From contig CBDFLS010000002.1 in the NCBI GenBank assembly GCA_965249185.1, positions 2,046,001 to 2,110,000 on the forward strand: a stretch of DNA of 64,000 bases, in the 5' to 3' direction. Below are positions 36,623 to 45,189 of the stretch, in pieces (within the stretch, counting starts at the first letter, position 1; every line of letters starts with the position of its first letter). The position numbers and the translations under genes are program-made. The notes beneath the pieces were generated by a model, which had not been told where the DNA came from, searched no databases, and worked only from the letters and a program-made list of their open reading frames with translations. Source of the stretch: CBDFLS01 sp965249185. GTDB lineage: Bacteria > Chloroflexota > Dehalococcoidia > Lucifugimonadales > Australimonadaceae.

Positions 36623-37843
36623 ATGGCGGCTGAAAGGCAGTCCACCGAGGGGCATCGGCACCTCCAGGAGTTCCAATCGCCGGGCCGGCTCTGCATGGGG
36701 GCGGGCCCATCCAACTACGACCCCCGGGTGGTCCAGGCCCTGGCCGCATCCCTCCTGGGGCATCTGGACCCGGACATGCGCCCGGTGCTGGAGGACGTGA
36801 GCCAGATGCTCCGGCTGGTGTTCCAGACGGAGAACCCGCTTACCCTGCCCGTCTCGGGGACCGGCATGGCCGGCATGGAGGCGTCGCTGGTCAATGTGGT
36901 GGAGCCCGGCGATGCGGTGGTTGTCGCCGTCAACGGCTTCTTCGGCCGGCGATTGGTCGAGGTGGCCGGCAGATGTGGGGCCACGGTGCACCAGGTCTCC
37001 CAGACGCACGGCCAGCCGGTGGACCCCGAGGCGGTGCGCTCCGAGGTGCGCAGCCACCCCAGCGTGAAGGCGGTGGCCGTGGTCCACGCCGAGACCTCCA
37101 CCGGCGCGCTGACGCCGCTGCCGGAGCTGGCCGCCATCGCCCACGACGCGGGCGCGCTGCTTATCGTGGACGCCGTTACCTCGCTGGGGGGCATCGATCT
37201 GCGGGTGGACGAATGGGACCTGGACGTGTGCTATTCGGGCACTCAGAAGTGCATGGGCTGCCCGTCGGGTCTGGCACCCGTCACAGTGAACGCCCGCGCG
37301 CTGGAGGTCATCGAGCGCCGGAAGAGCCCGGTCCAGAGCTACTATCTAGACCTGAAGCTGCTCGGGGGTTTCTGGCTCGAGCGAGGCTATCACCACACCG
37401 TCTCGGCGCCCCTGGTGTTCGCCCTGCGGGAGGCGCTGCGACTCATCCTGGAAGAGGGGCTGGAGAGCCGGTATGAGCGGCACATCGCGCACGGCGCCGC
37501 TTTCCGGGCCGGCGTAGAGGCCATGGGCCTCTCGCTACTGGCCCCCGAAGCCTCCAGCACGCCGAGCCTGGCGGCGGTGGTGGTGCCGGAGGGAGTCGAC
37601 GGCGCCGAGGCCCGCAGGGTGCTGCTGCGCGATTACAACACGGAGATCAGCGGCGGGCTGGGCGATCAGGCGGCGAAGCTCTGGCGGGTGGGCCTGATGG
37701 GGTACAACTCCACGACACGCAATGTGCTCTACGTCCTCTCGGCCCTGGAGGACGCGCTGCTCCGGCAGGGCTTCGAGCTGCCCGTGGGCGGAGGCGTGGC
37801 CGCGGCACAGCGGTCCCTTCAGGACCGAAAGCGCGGCGCGTGA
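36623..37843 (+). CDS. Class V aminotransferase, alanine-glyoxylate type
   Basis: A 406-residue fold-type I PLP enzyme of the AGT/serine-pyruvate family. Features are GAGPSNYDPRVVQAL, SGTGMAGMEA (substrate and PLP loop), VHAETSTGAL, LLIVDAVTSLGG and the PLP lysine in YSGTQKCMGCPSG near residue 213. Such enzymes move amino groups between alanine, serine or glycine and glyoxylate/pyruvate; the substrate here is not certain. A GGAGGAG site precedes the ATG. It is followed 22 bases later by tenA-like. Confidence 0.9.
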   Translation: MAAERQSTEGHRHLQEFQSPGRLCMGAGPSNYDPRVVQALAASLLGHLDPDMRPVLEDVSQMLRLVFQTENPLTLPVSGTGMAGMEASLVNVVEPGDAVVVAVNGFFGRRLVEVAGRCGATVHQVSQTHGQPVDPEAVRSEVRSHPSVKAVAVVHAETSTGALTPLPELAAIAHDAGALLIVDAVTSLGGIDLRVDEWDLDVCYSGTQKCMGCPSGLAPVTVNARALEVIERRKSPVQSYYLDLKLLGGFWLERGYHHTVSAPLVFALREALRLILEEGLESRYERHIAHGAAFRAGVEAMGLSLLAPEASSTPSLAAVVVPEGVDGAEARRVLLRDYNTEISGGLGDQAAKLWRVGLMGYNSTTRNVLYVLSALEDALLRQGFELPVGGGVAAAQRSLQDRKRGA

Positions 37844-37865
37844 TGCTTTCCCGATAGCGGGGCCC

Positions 37866-38540
37866 ATGGCCATCTCGTTCACCGACGGCCTCCGCCGCGA
37901 CACCGATGCGCTGCACCGGCGTATTCTCTCCCACCCTTTCGTGACCGGCGTCGGCGATGGCTCCCTCCCGGTGGAGGCCTTCAAGTTCTACGTCCGTCAG
38001 GACTACCTCTTCCTTATTGAGTACAGCCGCGTCTTGGCCCTGGCCGTGGCGAAGGCGCCGGACCTGGAGAGCATGGGGGCGTTCGCGCGGCTGCTGCACG
38101 AGACGCTGAACACCGAGATGTCGCTCCACCGGGGCTACTGTTCCAGCTTCGGCGTCTCGGAGGAGGAGCTGGAGGCCACCGAGGCGGCGCCCACCACCGT
38201 GGCCTATACCTCTTATCTATTGAACGTGGCCGGACGGAGCGCCTTCTCCGAGGTGGTGTGCGCCATGCTTCCCTGCCAGTGGGGCTACGCCGAGCTCGGC
38301 CAACGCCTCAAGGAGCAGGGGCCTCCGGCGCACGCGCCGCTCTACGCCCAATGGATCGAGATGTACGCGGACCCCGATTTTCAGCGGCTGTCCGGCTGGG
38401 CCCGCTCGCTGGCCGACCGGCTGGCGGAGCAGGCCGGCGAGCGGGAGCGCCGCCGCATGGCCGAGGCCTACGCCACCGCCACACGTTACGAGTACCTTTT
38501 CTGGGACATGGCCTACCGCCAGGAGACCTGGCCCCTCTAG
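37866..38540 (+). CDS. TenA/thiaminase II-like protein
   Basis: A 224-residue all-helical TenA-family protein. The family's catalytic Cys sits in AMLPCQWGYAELG, and HPFVTGVGDGSLPVEAFKFYVRQDYLFL is the N-terminal motif. TenA hydrolyses aminopyrimidines in thiamine salvage; PqqC-like relatives share the fold. The chosen ATG (37,866) is 22 bases after the aminotransferase stop, suggesting a two-gene unit. No thi genes are adjacent, so the thiamine role is inferred. Confidence 0.88.
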   Translation: MAISFTDGLRRDTDALHRRILSHPFVTGVGDGSLPVEAFKFYVRQDYLFLIEYSRVLALAVAKAPDLESMGAFARLLHETLNTEMSLHRGYCSSFGVSEEELEATEAAPTTVAYTSYLLNVAGRSAFSEVVCAMLPCQWGYAELGQRLKEQGPPAHAPLYAQWIEMYADPDFQRLSGWARSLADRLAEQAGERERRRMAEAYATATRYEYLFWDMAYRQETWPL

Positions 38541-38675
38541 CACTGGTGAGGCCGGCCTGGCCCTTCCCCTCGCCGTCAATAGATCGCTGCATCACGGCAC
38601 TTTCCCGCAGCGCCCTGACGTCTTCAGCTCGCTACCGTTATAAGAGGAAGAGGAGAGGTTTGGGAGGTCCCTGAG

Positions 38676-39611
38676 GTGGCCACGAGCGAATGGTATACTG
38701 GCTCCGCCCGCCCCCGCACACCGCGCCTGCTCAGGAGCGCTCTAAAGTTGGCCCTTCCCAGCCGTGACCAGGTCCAGCTTGACGACCTGGCCTTCGCCGA
38801 GCTGTACGAACACTACTACGACCGAGTCGTCCGCTATATCGCCGCGCGGACCGGCAGCCGCGACGACGCCCAGGAGATGGCTGGCGATGTCTTCGTGCGC
38901 GCCCTGGAGTCGCTGGACACCATCCAGGAGCGGGGCATTCCGCCCGGGGCGTGGCTCTTTCGGGTGGCGCACAACCTGGTGGTGGACCTCTATCGGAAAC
39001 GCGCCCGCCGCCGGAGCGTTCCGCTGGAGCAGGCCGGCGCAACGGCTGCGCCGGGGCCGCCGCCCACGCCCGTGCGGGGCGCGCCCAAAACAGTCCGCGC
39101 CGACCGGCTGCTGAAGCTCAACGACCAGATGGAACGGATTGAGGAGCGGGTCCGGAAGATGTCCGAACAGGCCTCCGACGCCCATACCCGGCGCAGCTTC
39201 GTCCGCGCCCAGGAGTCCCTTGGCGAAGACCTCCGCCACGCCCGGGGCGTGCTCAAGCGGGCGGATAAGGCCCGGAAGCTTCCCCGCAAGTTACAGCAGG
39301 AGGCGGGGGTGACCGGGGCCTCCTCGGGAGAGGCCAAGCCGGGCTCTACCATATCGGTGTTGCGGTACGTCACCGCTGAGGTGGTCGAGGTCGAGCTCGT
39401 CCGGGTCGATGGTGGCGTCCGGGTCGATCTGATGGTGGTGGGCCCCGAGGGCCGCCGTCAGGTGGTGCGCCTGATGCCCGGCGCGGCGCAGCTCTTGCGC
39501 GGCGAGCTGCCCGGTACTCTGGAGGACCTTCGCATTCACGGCGCCGTCCAGCTCGCCGTGGACCCGGCGACCGGCGAGGTCCGCCAGGTACGCATGCTTC
39601 CAGAGCCGTAA
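38676..39611 (+). CDS. Sigma70-family region-2 protein without region 4
   Basis: A 311-residue protein from a GTG with GGGAGG upstream. Residues 35-115 match sigma region 2 of ECF factors: FAELYEHYYDRVVRYIAARTGSRDDAQEMAGDVFVRAL, then PGAWLFRVAHNLVVDLYRK. A long basic/coiled stretch (about 140-210) takes the place of the usual region 4, and the last 90 residues form a beta-rich domain I do not recognise (RYVTAEVVEVELVRVDGG, VVRLMPGAAQLL). Recognition of a -35 box is thus missing. It could be a regulator that still binds RNA polymerase, or a sigma that needs a partner. Confidence 0.75.
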   Translation: MATSEWYTGSARPRTPRLLRSALKLALPSRDQVQLDDLAFAELYEHYYDRVVRYIAARTGSRDDAQEMAGDVFVRALESLDTIQERGIPPGAWLFRVAHNLVVDLYRKRARRRSVPLEQAGATAAPGPPPTPVRGAPKTVRADRLLKLNDQMERIEERVRKMSEQASDAHTRRSFVRAQESLGEDLRHARGVLKRADKARKLPRKLQQEAGVTGASSGEAKPGSTISVLRYVTAEVVEVELVRVDGGVRVDLMVVGPEGRRQVVRLMPGAAQLLRGELPGTLEDLRIHGAVQLAVDPATGEVRQVRMLPEP

Positions 39612-39732
39612 GCCACAGGCGTTCCCCCAGCTTCGGTTGGCGCCTCGCTGGTGCCATCGCGGAGAGAGCTATCGGTCCGAAGCCAGGTGCTACAATGGCT
39701 TTAGGTTTGCAACGGAGTGATGAAGCCTGGCC

Positions 39733-41595
39733 ATGCCCTCCTCTTTCACCGAACGCCTGTCCCGGGGCATCCTGCTGTCGGACGGCGCCATGGGGACCCA
39801 GTTGTACGCCCGCGGCGGGCGGGGGGTCGGCCCGTGTCTGGACGCTCTGAACCTCTCGCAGCCCGAGCTGGTCAGAGGGATTCATCTTGACTATCTCCGC
39901 GCCGGGGCGGAGCTCATCGAGACCAACACCTTTGGCGCCAGCGCCATCCGCTTGGCGCCCCACGGCCTGGCTGACCGGGTGGCTGACATCAATCGCGCCG
40001 GGGTGGCCATCGCCCAAGAGGCCCGGCGGCTCATGGGCCAGGAGCTGTGGGTGGCGGGCGCCATCGGGCCCGTGGGCCGGGACGGCAGCCAGTACGGCGT
40101 GGTGCGCTCCGCCTCCGCCCAGGAGGCCTTCGCCGAGCAGGCCGCGGCCCTAGCGGAGGCCCAGGCCGACCTCATCGTCCTCGAGACCTTCACCGCGCTG
40201 TTGGAGCTGGAGGAGGCCGTGAAGGCGGTGCAGTCGGTCACCGGACTGCCCATCGTGGCCCAGATGAGCTTCAACGAGGACGGCCGCACCTCCGGCGGCG
40301 ATACGCCGGAGGAGGTGGTCGCGGCCTTGGAGCGCCTGGGTGTGGCCGCGGTGGGCGCCAACTGCGGGGTCGGTCCCGAGCCCCTGCTCCAGGTGATGGA
40401 GCGCATGGCCCAGGTGTCGCACACGCCGCTGGTGGCGCAGCCCAACGCGGGCTTTCCCACCTATAGCGAGGGGCGCCTGGTCTACCTCTCAACACCGGAC
40501 TACATGGCGGAGCGGGCCCAACGCTTCGGCGAGAGCGGCGTGGCGATGGTTGGAGGGTGCTGTGGGACCACTCCGGAGCATACGGCTGCGATGCGTGACG
40601 CGGTGCAGCGGGTGACACCCACTCCGGGCCGCGTCCGCCGGGCCGCGGCGCCCGCCAAGGAGCGCGTCCCTGCTCCTCCAGCGGCCCCGCCGACGCCCAC
40701 GGACCTGGGCCAGCGGCTTCAGCGGGGCGAGTTCGTGGTGACGATGGAGGTGGACCCGCCCCGGGGCTTCGATATCAGCACGACGCTGGACCTGCTGCGA
40801 GGAGTCACCCGCAGCGTGCATGCCATCAGCGTGGCCGACAGCCCCTTGGGCCAGGGGCGCATGAGCGCGCTGGCCACCAGCAGTCTGCTCCAGAGCCGTC
40901 TGGGGGTGGAGACGGTCATGCACATGACCACCCGCCACCGGAACCTGGTGGCCATCCACGCGGACCTGCTGGGCGCCCATGCGCTGGGTGTGCGCAACGT
41001 ATTCGTGGTCATGGGCGACGCTCCCCGCACCGGCGATTACCCCCGCGCCACCGCCGTGGCCGACATCTCCGCCTCCGGCCTGGTGCGGCTCATCAGCGCG
41101 TTTAACCATGGCGTGGACGGCTTGGGCAGGCCCATCGAGCGGCCCACCTCTTTCTTCGTGGGCTGCGCCTTCAACCTGTCGGCGCCCGATCTGGACCGCG
41201 AGCTGCGGGTGCTGGAGAGGAAGGTGGAGGCGGGCGCTCACTTTCTGCTCACCCAGCCCGTCTACGACCCCGAGGCGGTGGAACGCGTGTGGCAGCGTCT
41301 GGGCGGCTTCCCGCTGCCGTTGCTGCTCGGGGTCCTGCCCCTGCGGAGTGTCCGCCACGCGCAGTTCCTGCACCACGAGGTGCCGGGAATCTCGGTGCCG
41401 CCGCAGCTCATCGAGCGGCTGGAGTCGGCGGGGCCCGACGCCGGCGCCGTGGGCCTGGCCATAAGCCAGGAGCTGTTGCGAGCGGTGCAGGGGCGCGTGG
41501 CCGGCGCCTACTTCATCCCGCCCTACGGCCGGTACCAGGTGGTGGCGGAGACGCTGGCGGGCGTGGAGATCCCGGGCCTGAGCCCCCGGAATTAA
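39733..41595 (+). CDS. Bifunctional homocysteine S-methyltransferase / methylenetetrahydrofolate reductase
   Basis: A 620-residue fusion. Residues 1-300 are a homocysteine S-methyltransferase domain (SDGAMGTQLYARGG, ETNTFGASAIRL) with zinc ligands C in GANCGVG and the pair in GGCCGTTPEH. Residues 320-620 are an MTHFR domain (VTMEVDPPRGFD, MHMTTRHRNLVAIHADLLGA, FVMGDAPRTGDYP, LLTQPVYDPEAVE). It links folate reduction to methionine synthesis. The linker is alanine/proline rich. It is independent of the MTHFR-like gene at 20,297. Confidence 0.92.
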   Translation: MPSSFTERLSRGILLSDGAMGTQLYARGGRGVGPCLDALNLSQPELVRGIHLDYLRAGAELIETNTFGASAIRLAPHGLADRVADINRAGVAIAQEARRLMGQELWVAGAIGPVGRDGSQYGVVRSASAQEAFAEQAAALAEAQADLIVLETFTALLELEEAVKAVQSVTGLPIVAQMSFNEDGRTSGGDTPEEVVAALERLGVAAVGANCGVGPEPLLQVMERMAQVSHTPLVAQPNAGFPTYSEGRLVYLSTPDYMAERAQRFGESGVAMVGGCCGTTPEHTAAMRDAVQRVTPTPGRVRRAAAPAKERVPAPPAAPPTPTDLGQRLQRGEFVVTMEVDPPRGFDISTTLDLLRGVTRSVHAISVADSPLGQGRMSALATSSLLQSRLGVETVMHMTTRHRNLVAIHADLLGAHALGVRNVFVVMGDAPRTGDYPRATAVADISASGLVRLISAFNHGVDGLGRPIERPTSFFVGCAFNLSAPDLDRELRVLERKVEAGAHFLLTQPVYDPEAVERVWQRLGGFPLPLLLGVLPLRSVRHAQFLHHEVPGISVPPQLIERLESAGPDAGAVGLAISQELLRAVQGRVAGAYFIPPYGRYQVVAETLAGVEIPGLSPRN

Positions 41596-41687
41596 GAGGC
41601 GGCGTGCCTGGGCCGGTGTCGTTGACCCCCCTTTTCCCTTGACGTAGAGTGACAAGCAGACCAAAGCGCGTCTCTGGAGAGTTGGAG

Positions 41688-43508
41688 ATGGCTACAGACA
41701 CGGCCGGTCTCATTCGCGTGGGCAGCCTGTCCGACCTGGAGCGGCAGGGGTGCACGGTGGTGACCGGCGCTGGGAGCACCATCGCCGTTTTCCATCACCG
41801 GGGGCAGGTCTACGCCCTGGACAACCGGTGTCCGCACATGGGCTTCCCCCTGAGCCAGGGGACGGTCCGCGACGGCATTCTCACGTGTCACTGGCACCAC
41901 GCCCGCTTCGATCTGGCCGGCGGCAGCGCCTTCGACCTCTTCGCCGGCGATTGCCGTGCCTTTCCGGTCCGGGTCACGGACGGCGAGGTATGGGTGGACG
42001 CGTCGCCGTCATCGCCGCCGGTGGACTACTGGACCCGGCGCCTGGCCGATGGGCTGGAGCACAACATCCGGCTGGTTATCGCCAGGTCGGCGGTCGGTCT
42101 CACGAAGGCGGAGGCCGACTACCGGGTGCCGCTGGAGACCGGAGCGCTTTTCGGGGCCAGGTACAGCGCCAGCGGCTGGGGCGCGGCCATGAGCATCCTG
42201 ACGGCCTGCGCCAACATGCTGCCGTTGCTAAGGCCCGAAGACCGACCGCTGGCGCTCTATCAAGGCCTGTTCCATGTGGCCCAGGAGTGCGCCGGCCAGC
42301 CACCACGGTTCCTTATCGAGCCCCTCGCCACCTCGATACAGGACCCGGACCGGCTGAAGGGTTGGTTCCGGCGTTTCGTGGAGGTGCGTGACGGCGAGGC
42401 GGCCGAGCGCACGCTCCGCACGGCCATAGACGCGGGCCTGCCTCCCGAGGCCGTGGCCGACATCATCTTTGCGGCCATCACCGACCACCTCTTTATCGAC
42501 GGGGGGCACACCATCGATTTCGCCAGCAAGGCCTTCGAGCTGCTGGACCTGATCGGCTGGCGGCACGCCGGGCCGGTGCTCACGAGCCTGGTGCCGCAGA
42601 TCGTAGGCGCCGCCCGGTCCGAAGAGTCCTCGGCCTGGCGGCATCCGGTGGACGTGGCGGAGCTGCTGTTCCAGGCCTACGAGGAGCTGCCGTCGCTCTG
42701 GGAGCGAGGGCGGAAGGCCAGCGTCCCGTGGCATGGGGAGGAGGAGCTGATTGAGCGGGTGCTGGGCGACGAGCCGTCCGCCACCGTCGAGACGCTGAAG
42801 GCGGCCGTGGCCGCGGGCGCTGCTCCCGCCGCCTTGGGCGCCGCCGTGGCCGATGCCGCTTTCATGAGGCTGGCCCGGTTCCATCTCTCCAACGAGTTCA
42901 CCGACTGGAACACGGTCCACCACTGCGTGACCACGGCCAACGCGGTCCACCAGGCCCTGCGCCGGGCGCCGTCGGTGGAGCTGCTGCGGGGCGTGTTCGA
43001 CACGGCCATGAGCATCTACCACGCCCGGTTCCTCAACATACCGTCGGCGGCCATGCCGGCCCCGAACGGGCATGGGGCCCCGAACGGGCATGGGGCCCCC
43101 AACGGGCATGGGGCCCCCAACGGGCATGGGGGCCCTAACGGGCATGGGGCCATAGACGGCGGCGCGCTGCTCGAGGAGCTGCTGGGCGGCATGGATAAGC
43201 AGCGGCAGGTGGCCGAGTCGGCCCGGGTGGTGGCAGGGTACCTGGACGGCGGAGCGTCCGCCGAGCCGCTGCTGGCCACTCTGGGCCAGGCCGTGCTCCG
43301 GGAGGACGCCGGGTTCCACCAGTTCCAGATGGCGGAGGCGGCGTTGCGCCAGTTCCAGCACCGCGAGGGGACGCCCCAAGGCCGGACGGCGCTGATCGGC
43401 GGCGTGCGATTCCTGGCCGCGCATGCCCCCACGGTGCGGTCGGCGGGACAGACCTACCATACCGCCCTGCGGCTGGAGCGGGGCGACCAGATCTTCCAGG
43501 ACGATTAG
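41688..43508 (+). CDS. Rieske [2Fe-2S] protein fused to a large helical domain
   Basis: A 606-residue protein. Residues 8-105 form a Rieske ferredoxin-like domain: NRCPHMGFPL and CHWHHARF give the CxH...CxxH ligands. The remaining 500 residues are mostly helical and not a known oxygenase catalytic domain; there is no DxxHxxxxH iron motif. The segment FIDGGHTIDFASKAFELLDLIGWRHA and conserved-looking His residues (WNTVHHCVTTANAVH) may form another metal site. A PNGHGA repeat splits it near residues 458-490. The start at 41,688 has GGAGAG upstream. Confidence 0.75.
   Translation: MATDTAGLIRVGSLSDLERQGCTVVTGAGSTIAVFHHRGQVYALDNRCPHMGFPLSQGTVRDGILTCHWHHARFDLAGGSAFDLFAGDCRAFPVRVTDGEVWVDASPSSPPVDYWTRRLADGLEHNIRLVIARSAVGLTKAEADYRVPLETGALFGARYSASGWGAAMSILTACANMLPLLRPEDRPLALYQGLFHVAQECAGQPPRFLIEPLATSIQDPDRLKGWFRRFVEVRDGEAAERTLRTAIDAGLPPEAVADIIFAAITDHLFIDGGHTIDFASKAFELLDLIGWRHAGPVLTSLVPQIVGAARSEESSAWRHPVDVAELLFQAYEELPSLWERGRKASVPWHGEEELIERVLGDEPSATVETLKAAVAAGAAPAALGAAVADAAFMRLARFHLSNEFTDWNTVHHCVTTANAVHQALRRAPSVELLRGVFDTAMSIYHARFLNIPSAAMPAPNGHGAPNGHGAPNGHGAPNGHGGPNGHGAIDGGALLEELLGGMDKQRQVAESARVVAGYLDGGASAEPLLATLGQAVLREDAGFHQFQMAEAALRQFQHREGTPQGRTALIGGVRFLAAHAPTVRSAGQTYHTALRLERGDQIFQDD
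43062..43151. repeat. 18-bp tandem repeats coding PNGHGA
   Basis: Five units of 18 bp (GGGCATGGGGCCCC-type) in frame in the Rieske fusion gene. They encode PNGHGA repeats, probably a flexible linker. The same bases lie antisense to the extended frame of the recombinase. Confidence 0.9.
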
Positions 43509-45171
43509 GCATGGGGCCGTAGCTCAGCTGGGAGAGCGCCTGCTTTGCAAGCAGGAAGTCAGGGGTTCGAATCCCCTCGGCTCCACCAACGTGTACTGAA
43601 CTGCGAACTACTGGGCCGTGGAGAGCCACCTCTGCGGCGTCTCCGCCCCCTATCGGGCTGTCCGGCGGCGTGGGTAGGGTGTAGTAGACCGTCGCCTTTC
43701 CTGGCTTGACCACGATCTCCTTGACGAAGGACTTGATGAAGGCCCTCGATTCGGTGATTTCGCTGGTCATCAGGAAGTCGCTCATGTCCTCGGCGAAGGC
43801 GGCGATGGTGTCCACGTTGTCCAGCACGGCCCGGCGCTCTGAGAGCAATGCCCTGGCCTCCTCTGCGGCGATCTCCAGCTTCTCCTGACGCTCCCGGTGC
43901 TCTCTGATGCGGGAGGTGGCGTCGGATATGTCGAGTTCCGAGTTCTCGATGACGTGCCACACCCGGTCCAAGCGCCGCCGCACCTCGATAAGCTCCGCTT
44001 CGATGTTTTCCAGCCTCTCCCGCTGCTCAGCAGCCACCCCGTCCATCTCCTCGTCCATCAGCCTAACCAGGTCCCGGATGTTGCTTTCCGTGAGGATGTT
44101 TGCGCGAATCTGCTCGATCATCAGCTTCTCAAAGCGCTTGGAGTTGAGGCGAGGCGTCTTGCAGGTTCCCTTGCCCTTTTTCAGCAGTGAGTGGCAGACG
44201 TAGTAGCTGTACTTGCCGCTTTTGGCCTCAGCCGCAGTGAGCGCCTTTCCGCACTTCTCACATTTCACCAAGCCGCTGAGTAGGTAGGGGCTGGATGCCC
44301 GCCGGGGGTTGACCCTGGCAGGGGCCTTGGAGCGAAGGGAGCGGGTGATCCGTCGAAACTCCTGCTTGGTGACTATTGCGGGAAATGCGTCCTCCACCCG
44401 CACAGGCGGCGCTCCGTCCTTGGCATCGACGCCCCAAACCAGCGTTCCTGTATACGCTTCGTTGGAGAGGATGCGGTGCACAGTGGACTTCAACCAGTGC
44501 TTGCCCGTTGAGGTGGGGATGCCCTCACCATTCAGCGTCTTGGTGATGTCCAGGGTGCTCTTGCCCTGAAGGGCCATCTGGAAGATGCGCCGGATCACTG
44601 AGTCCGCCGGCGGGTCCAGCTCCAGCTTGGGCCGCTTCTTTGCTCCGTCCTGGACCGACACCTTCCTGTACCCGAAGGGAGCGTAGGTGGAGACCCAGAA
44701 GCCCCGTATGGCGGCTTCCCGCATCCCTCGGGTCACCTCCTGGGCCAGGTTCTCGCTGTAGAACTCGTCCACGCTCTCGATGATGGCCTCCATGAGCTTG
44801 CCTGTGGGAGAGTCGTCGGCGTGCTCGGTGATGGAGACGACTTTGATACCCCGCTTCCTCAGCATGGACTTGAAAGCCACGGCGTGCTCCCGTTTGCGGG
44901 TGAAGCGTGAGAACTTCCAAACAAGAATCTCATGGAAGGGAGAGTTGGGCTTGCTGGCCTCATCCAGCATCTTTCTGAATTGGGGCCGGTCGGCGATGCG
45001 CCCGCTCTCGGCCTCGTCCACATACTCTCGCGCTACGACGTAGCCGTTCTTCTCCGCGTAGTCTCGAAGCGCCCTGAGCTGGGCGGACACGGACAGGTCC
45101 ACGTCCTGCCGGTTGCTGGACACCCGTGCGTAGAGCGCCACGTTGCCGTTCATCCCTTTGTCGGTGTTCAT
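43135..45171 (-). CDS. Large serine recombinase (integrase); frame runs on through tRNA-Ala
   Basis: The first 520 or so residues are a complete large serine recombinase. Residues 10-150 are the resolvase domain (ALYARVSSNRQD, catalytic S18 or S19; SITEHADDSPTGKL; FYSENLAQEVTRGMREAA). The recombinase domain follows (GYRKVS...GKSTLDITKTLNGEG), then a zinc ribbon (CEKCGKAL...YYVCH) and a long coiled coil (EEMDGVAAEQRERLENIEAELIEV). No stop occurs before the tRNA: the frame continues antisense through it (GIRTPD...) and into the Rieske gene to 43,135. So the true end is set by the attachment site. The ATG has GGGGGAGG upstream. Confidence 0.9.
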   Translation of the reverse strand: MNTDKGMNGNVALYARVSSNRQDVDLSVSAQLRALRDYAEKNGYVVAREYVDEAESGRIADRPQFRKMLDEASKPNSPFHEILVWKFSRFTRKREHAVAFKSMLRKRGIKVVSITEHADDSPTGKLMEAIIESVDEFYSENLAQEVTRGMREAAIRGFWVSTYAPFGYRKVSVQDGAKKRPKLELDPPADSVIRRIFQMALQGKSTLDITKTLNGEGIPTSTGKHWLKSTVHRILSNEAYTGTLVWGVDAKDGAPPVRVEDAFPAIVTKQEFRRITRSLRSKAPARVNPRRASSPYLLSGLVKCEKCGKALTAAEAKSGKYSYYVCHSLLKKGKGTCKTPRLNSKRFEKLMIEQIRANILTESNIRDLVRLMDEEMDGVAAEQRERLENIEAELIEVRRRLDRVWHVIENSELDISDATSRIREHRERQEKLEIAAEEARALLSERRAVLDNVDTIAAFAEDMSDFLMTSEITESRAFIKSFVKEIVVKPGKATVYYTLPTPPDSPIGGGDAAEVALHGPVVRSSVHVGGAEGIRTPDFLLAKQALSQLSYGPMPNRPGRSGRPAPAAGRYGRSVPPTAPWGHARPGIARRRSAPSGLGASPRGAGTGATPPPPSGTGGTRRPPGARPGPEWPAAARRTLRRPGTLPPPGPTRPPAAAYPCRPAAPRAARRRLWPHAR
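43513..43588 (+). tRNA. tRNA-Ala (anticodon TGC), integration site
   Basis: Acceptor GGGGCCG/CGGCTCC, D-arm GCTCAGCTGGGAGAGC, anticodon loop TTTGCAA on CCTGC/GCAGG, T-arm GGTTCGAATCC, encoded CCA. The tRNA is intact; the mobile element begins immediately 3' of it. Confidence 0.97.
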
Positions 45172-45189
45172 ATCCTCCCCCTTTTTTGC

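Noticed and set aside
43513..43588. Protein segment GIRTPD...LAKQALSQLSYGP at the recombinase C-terminus as a domain
   Set aside because: It is the antisense translation of tRNA-Ala, a well-known artefact, not a domain.
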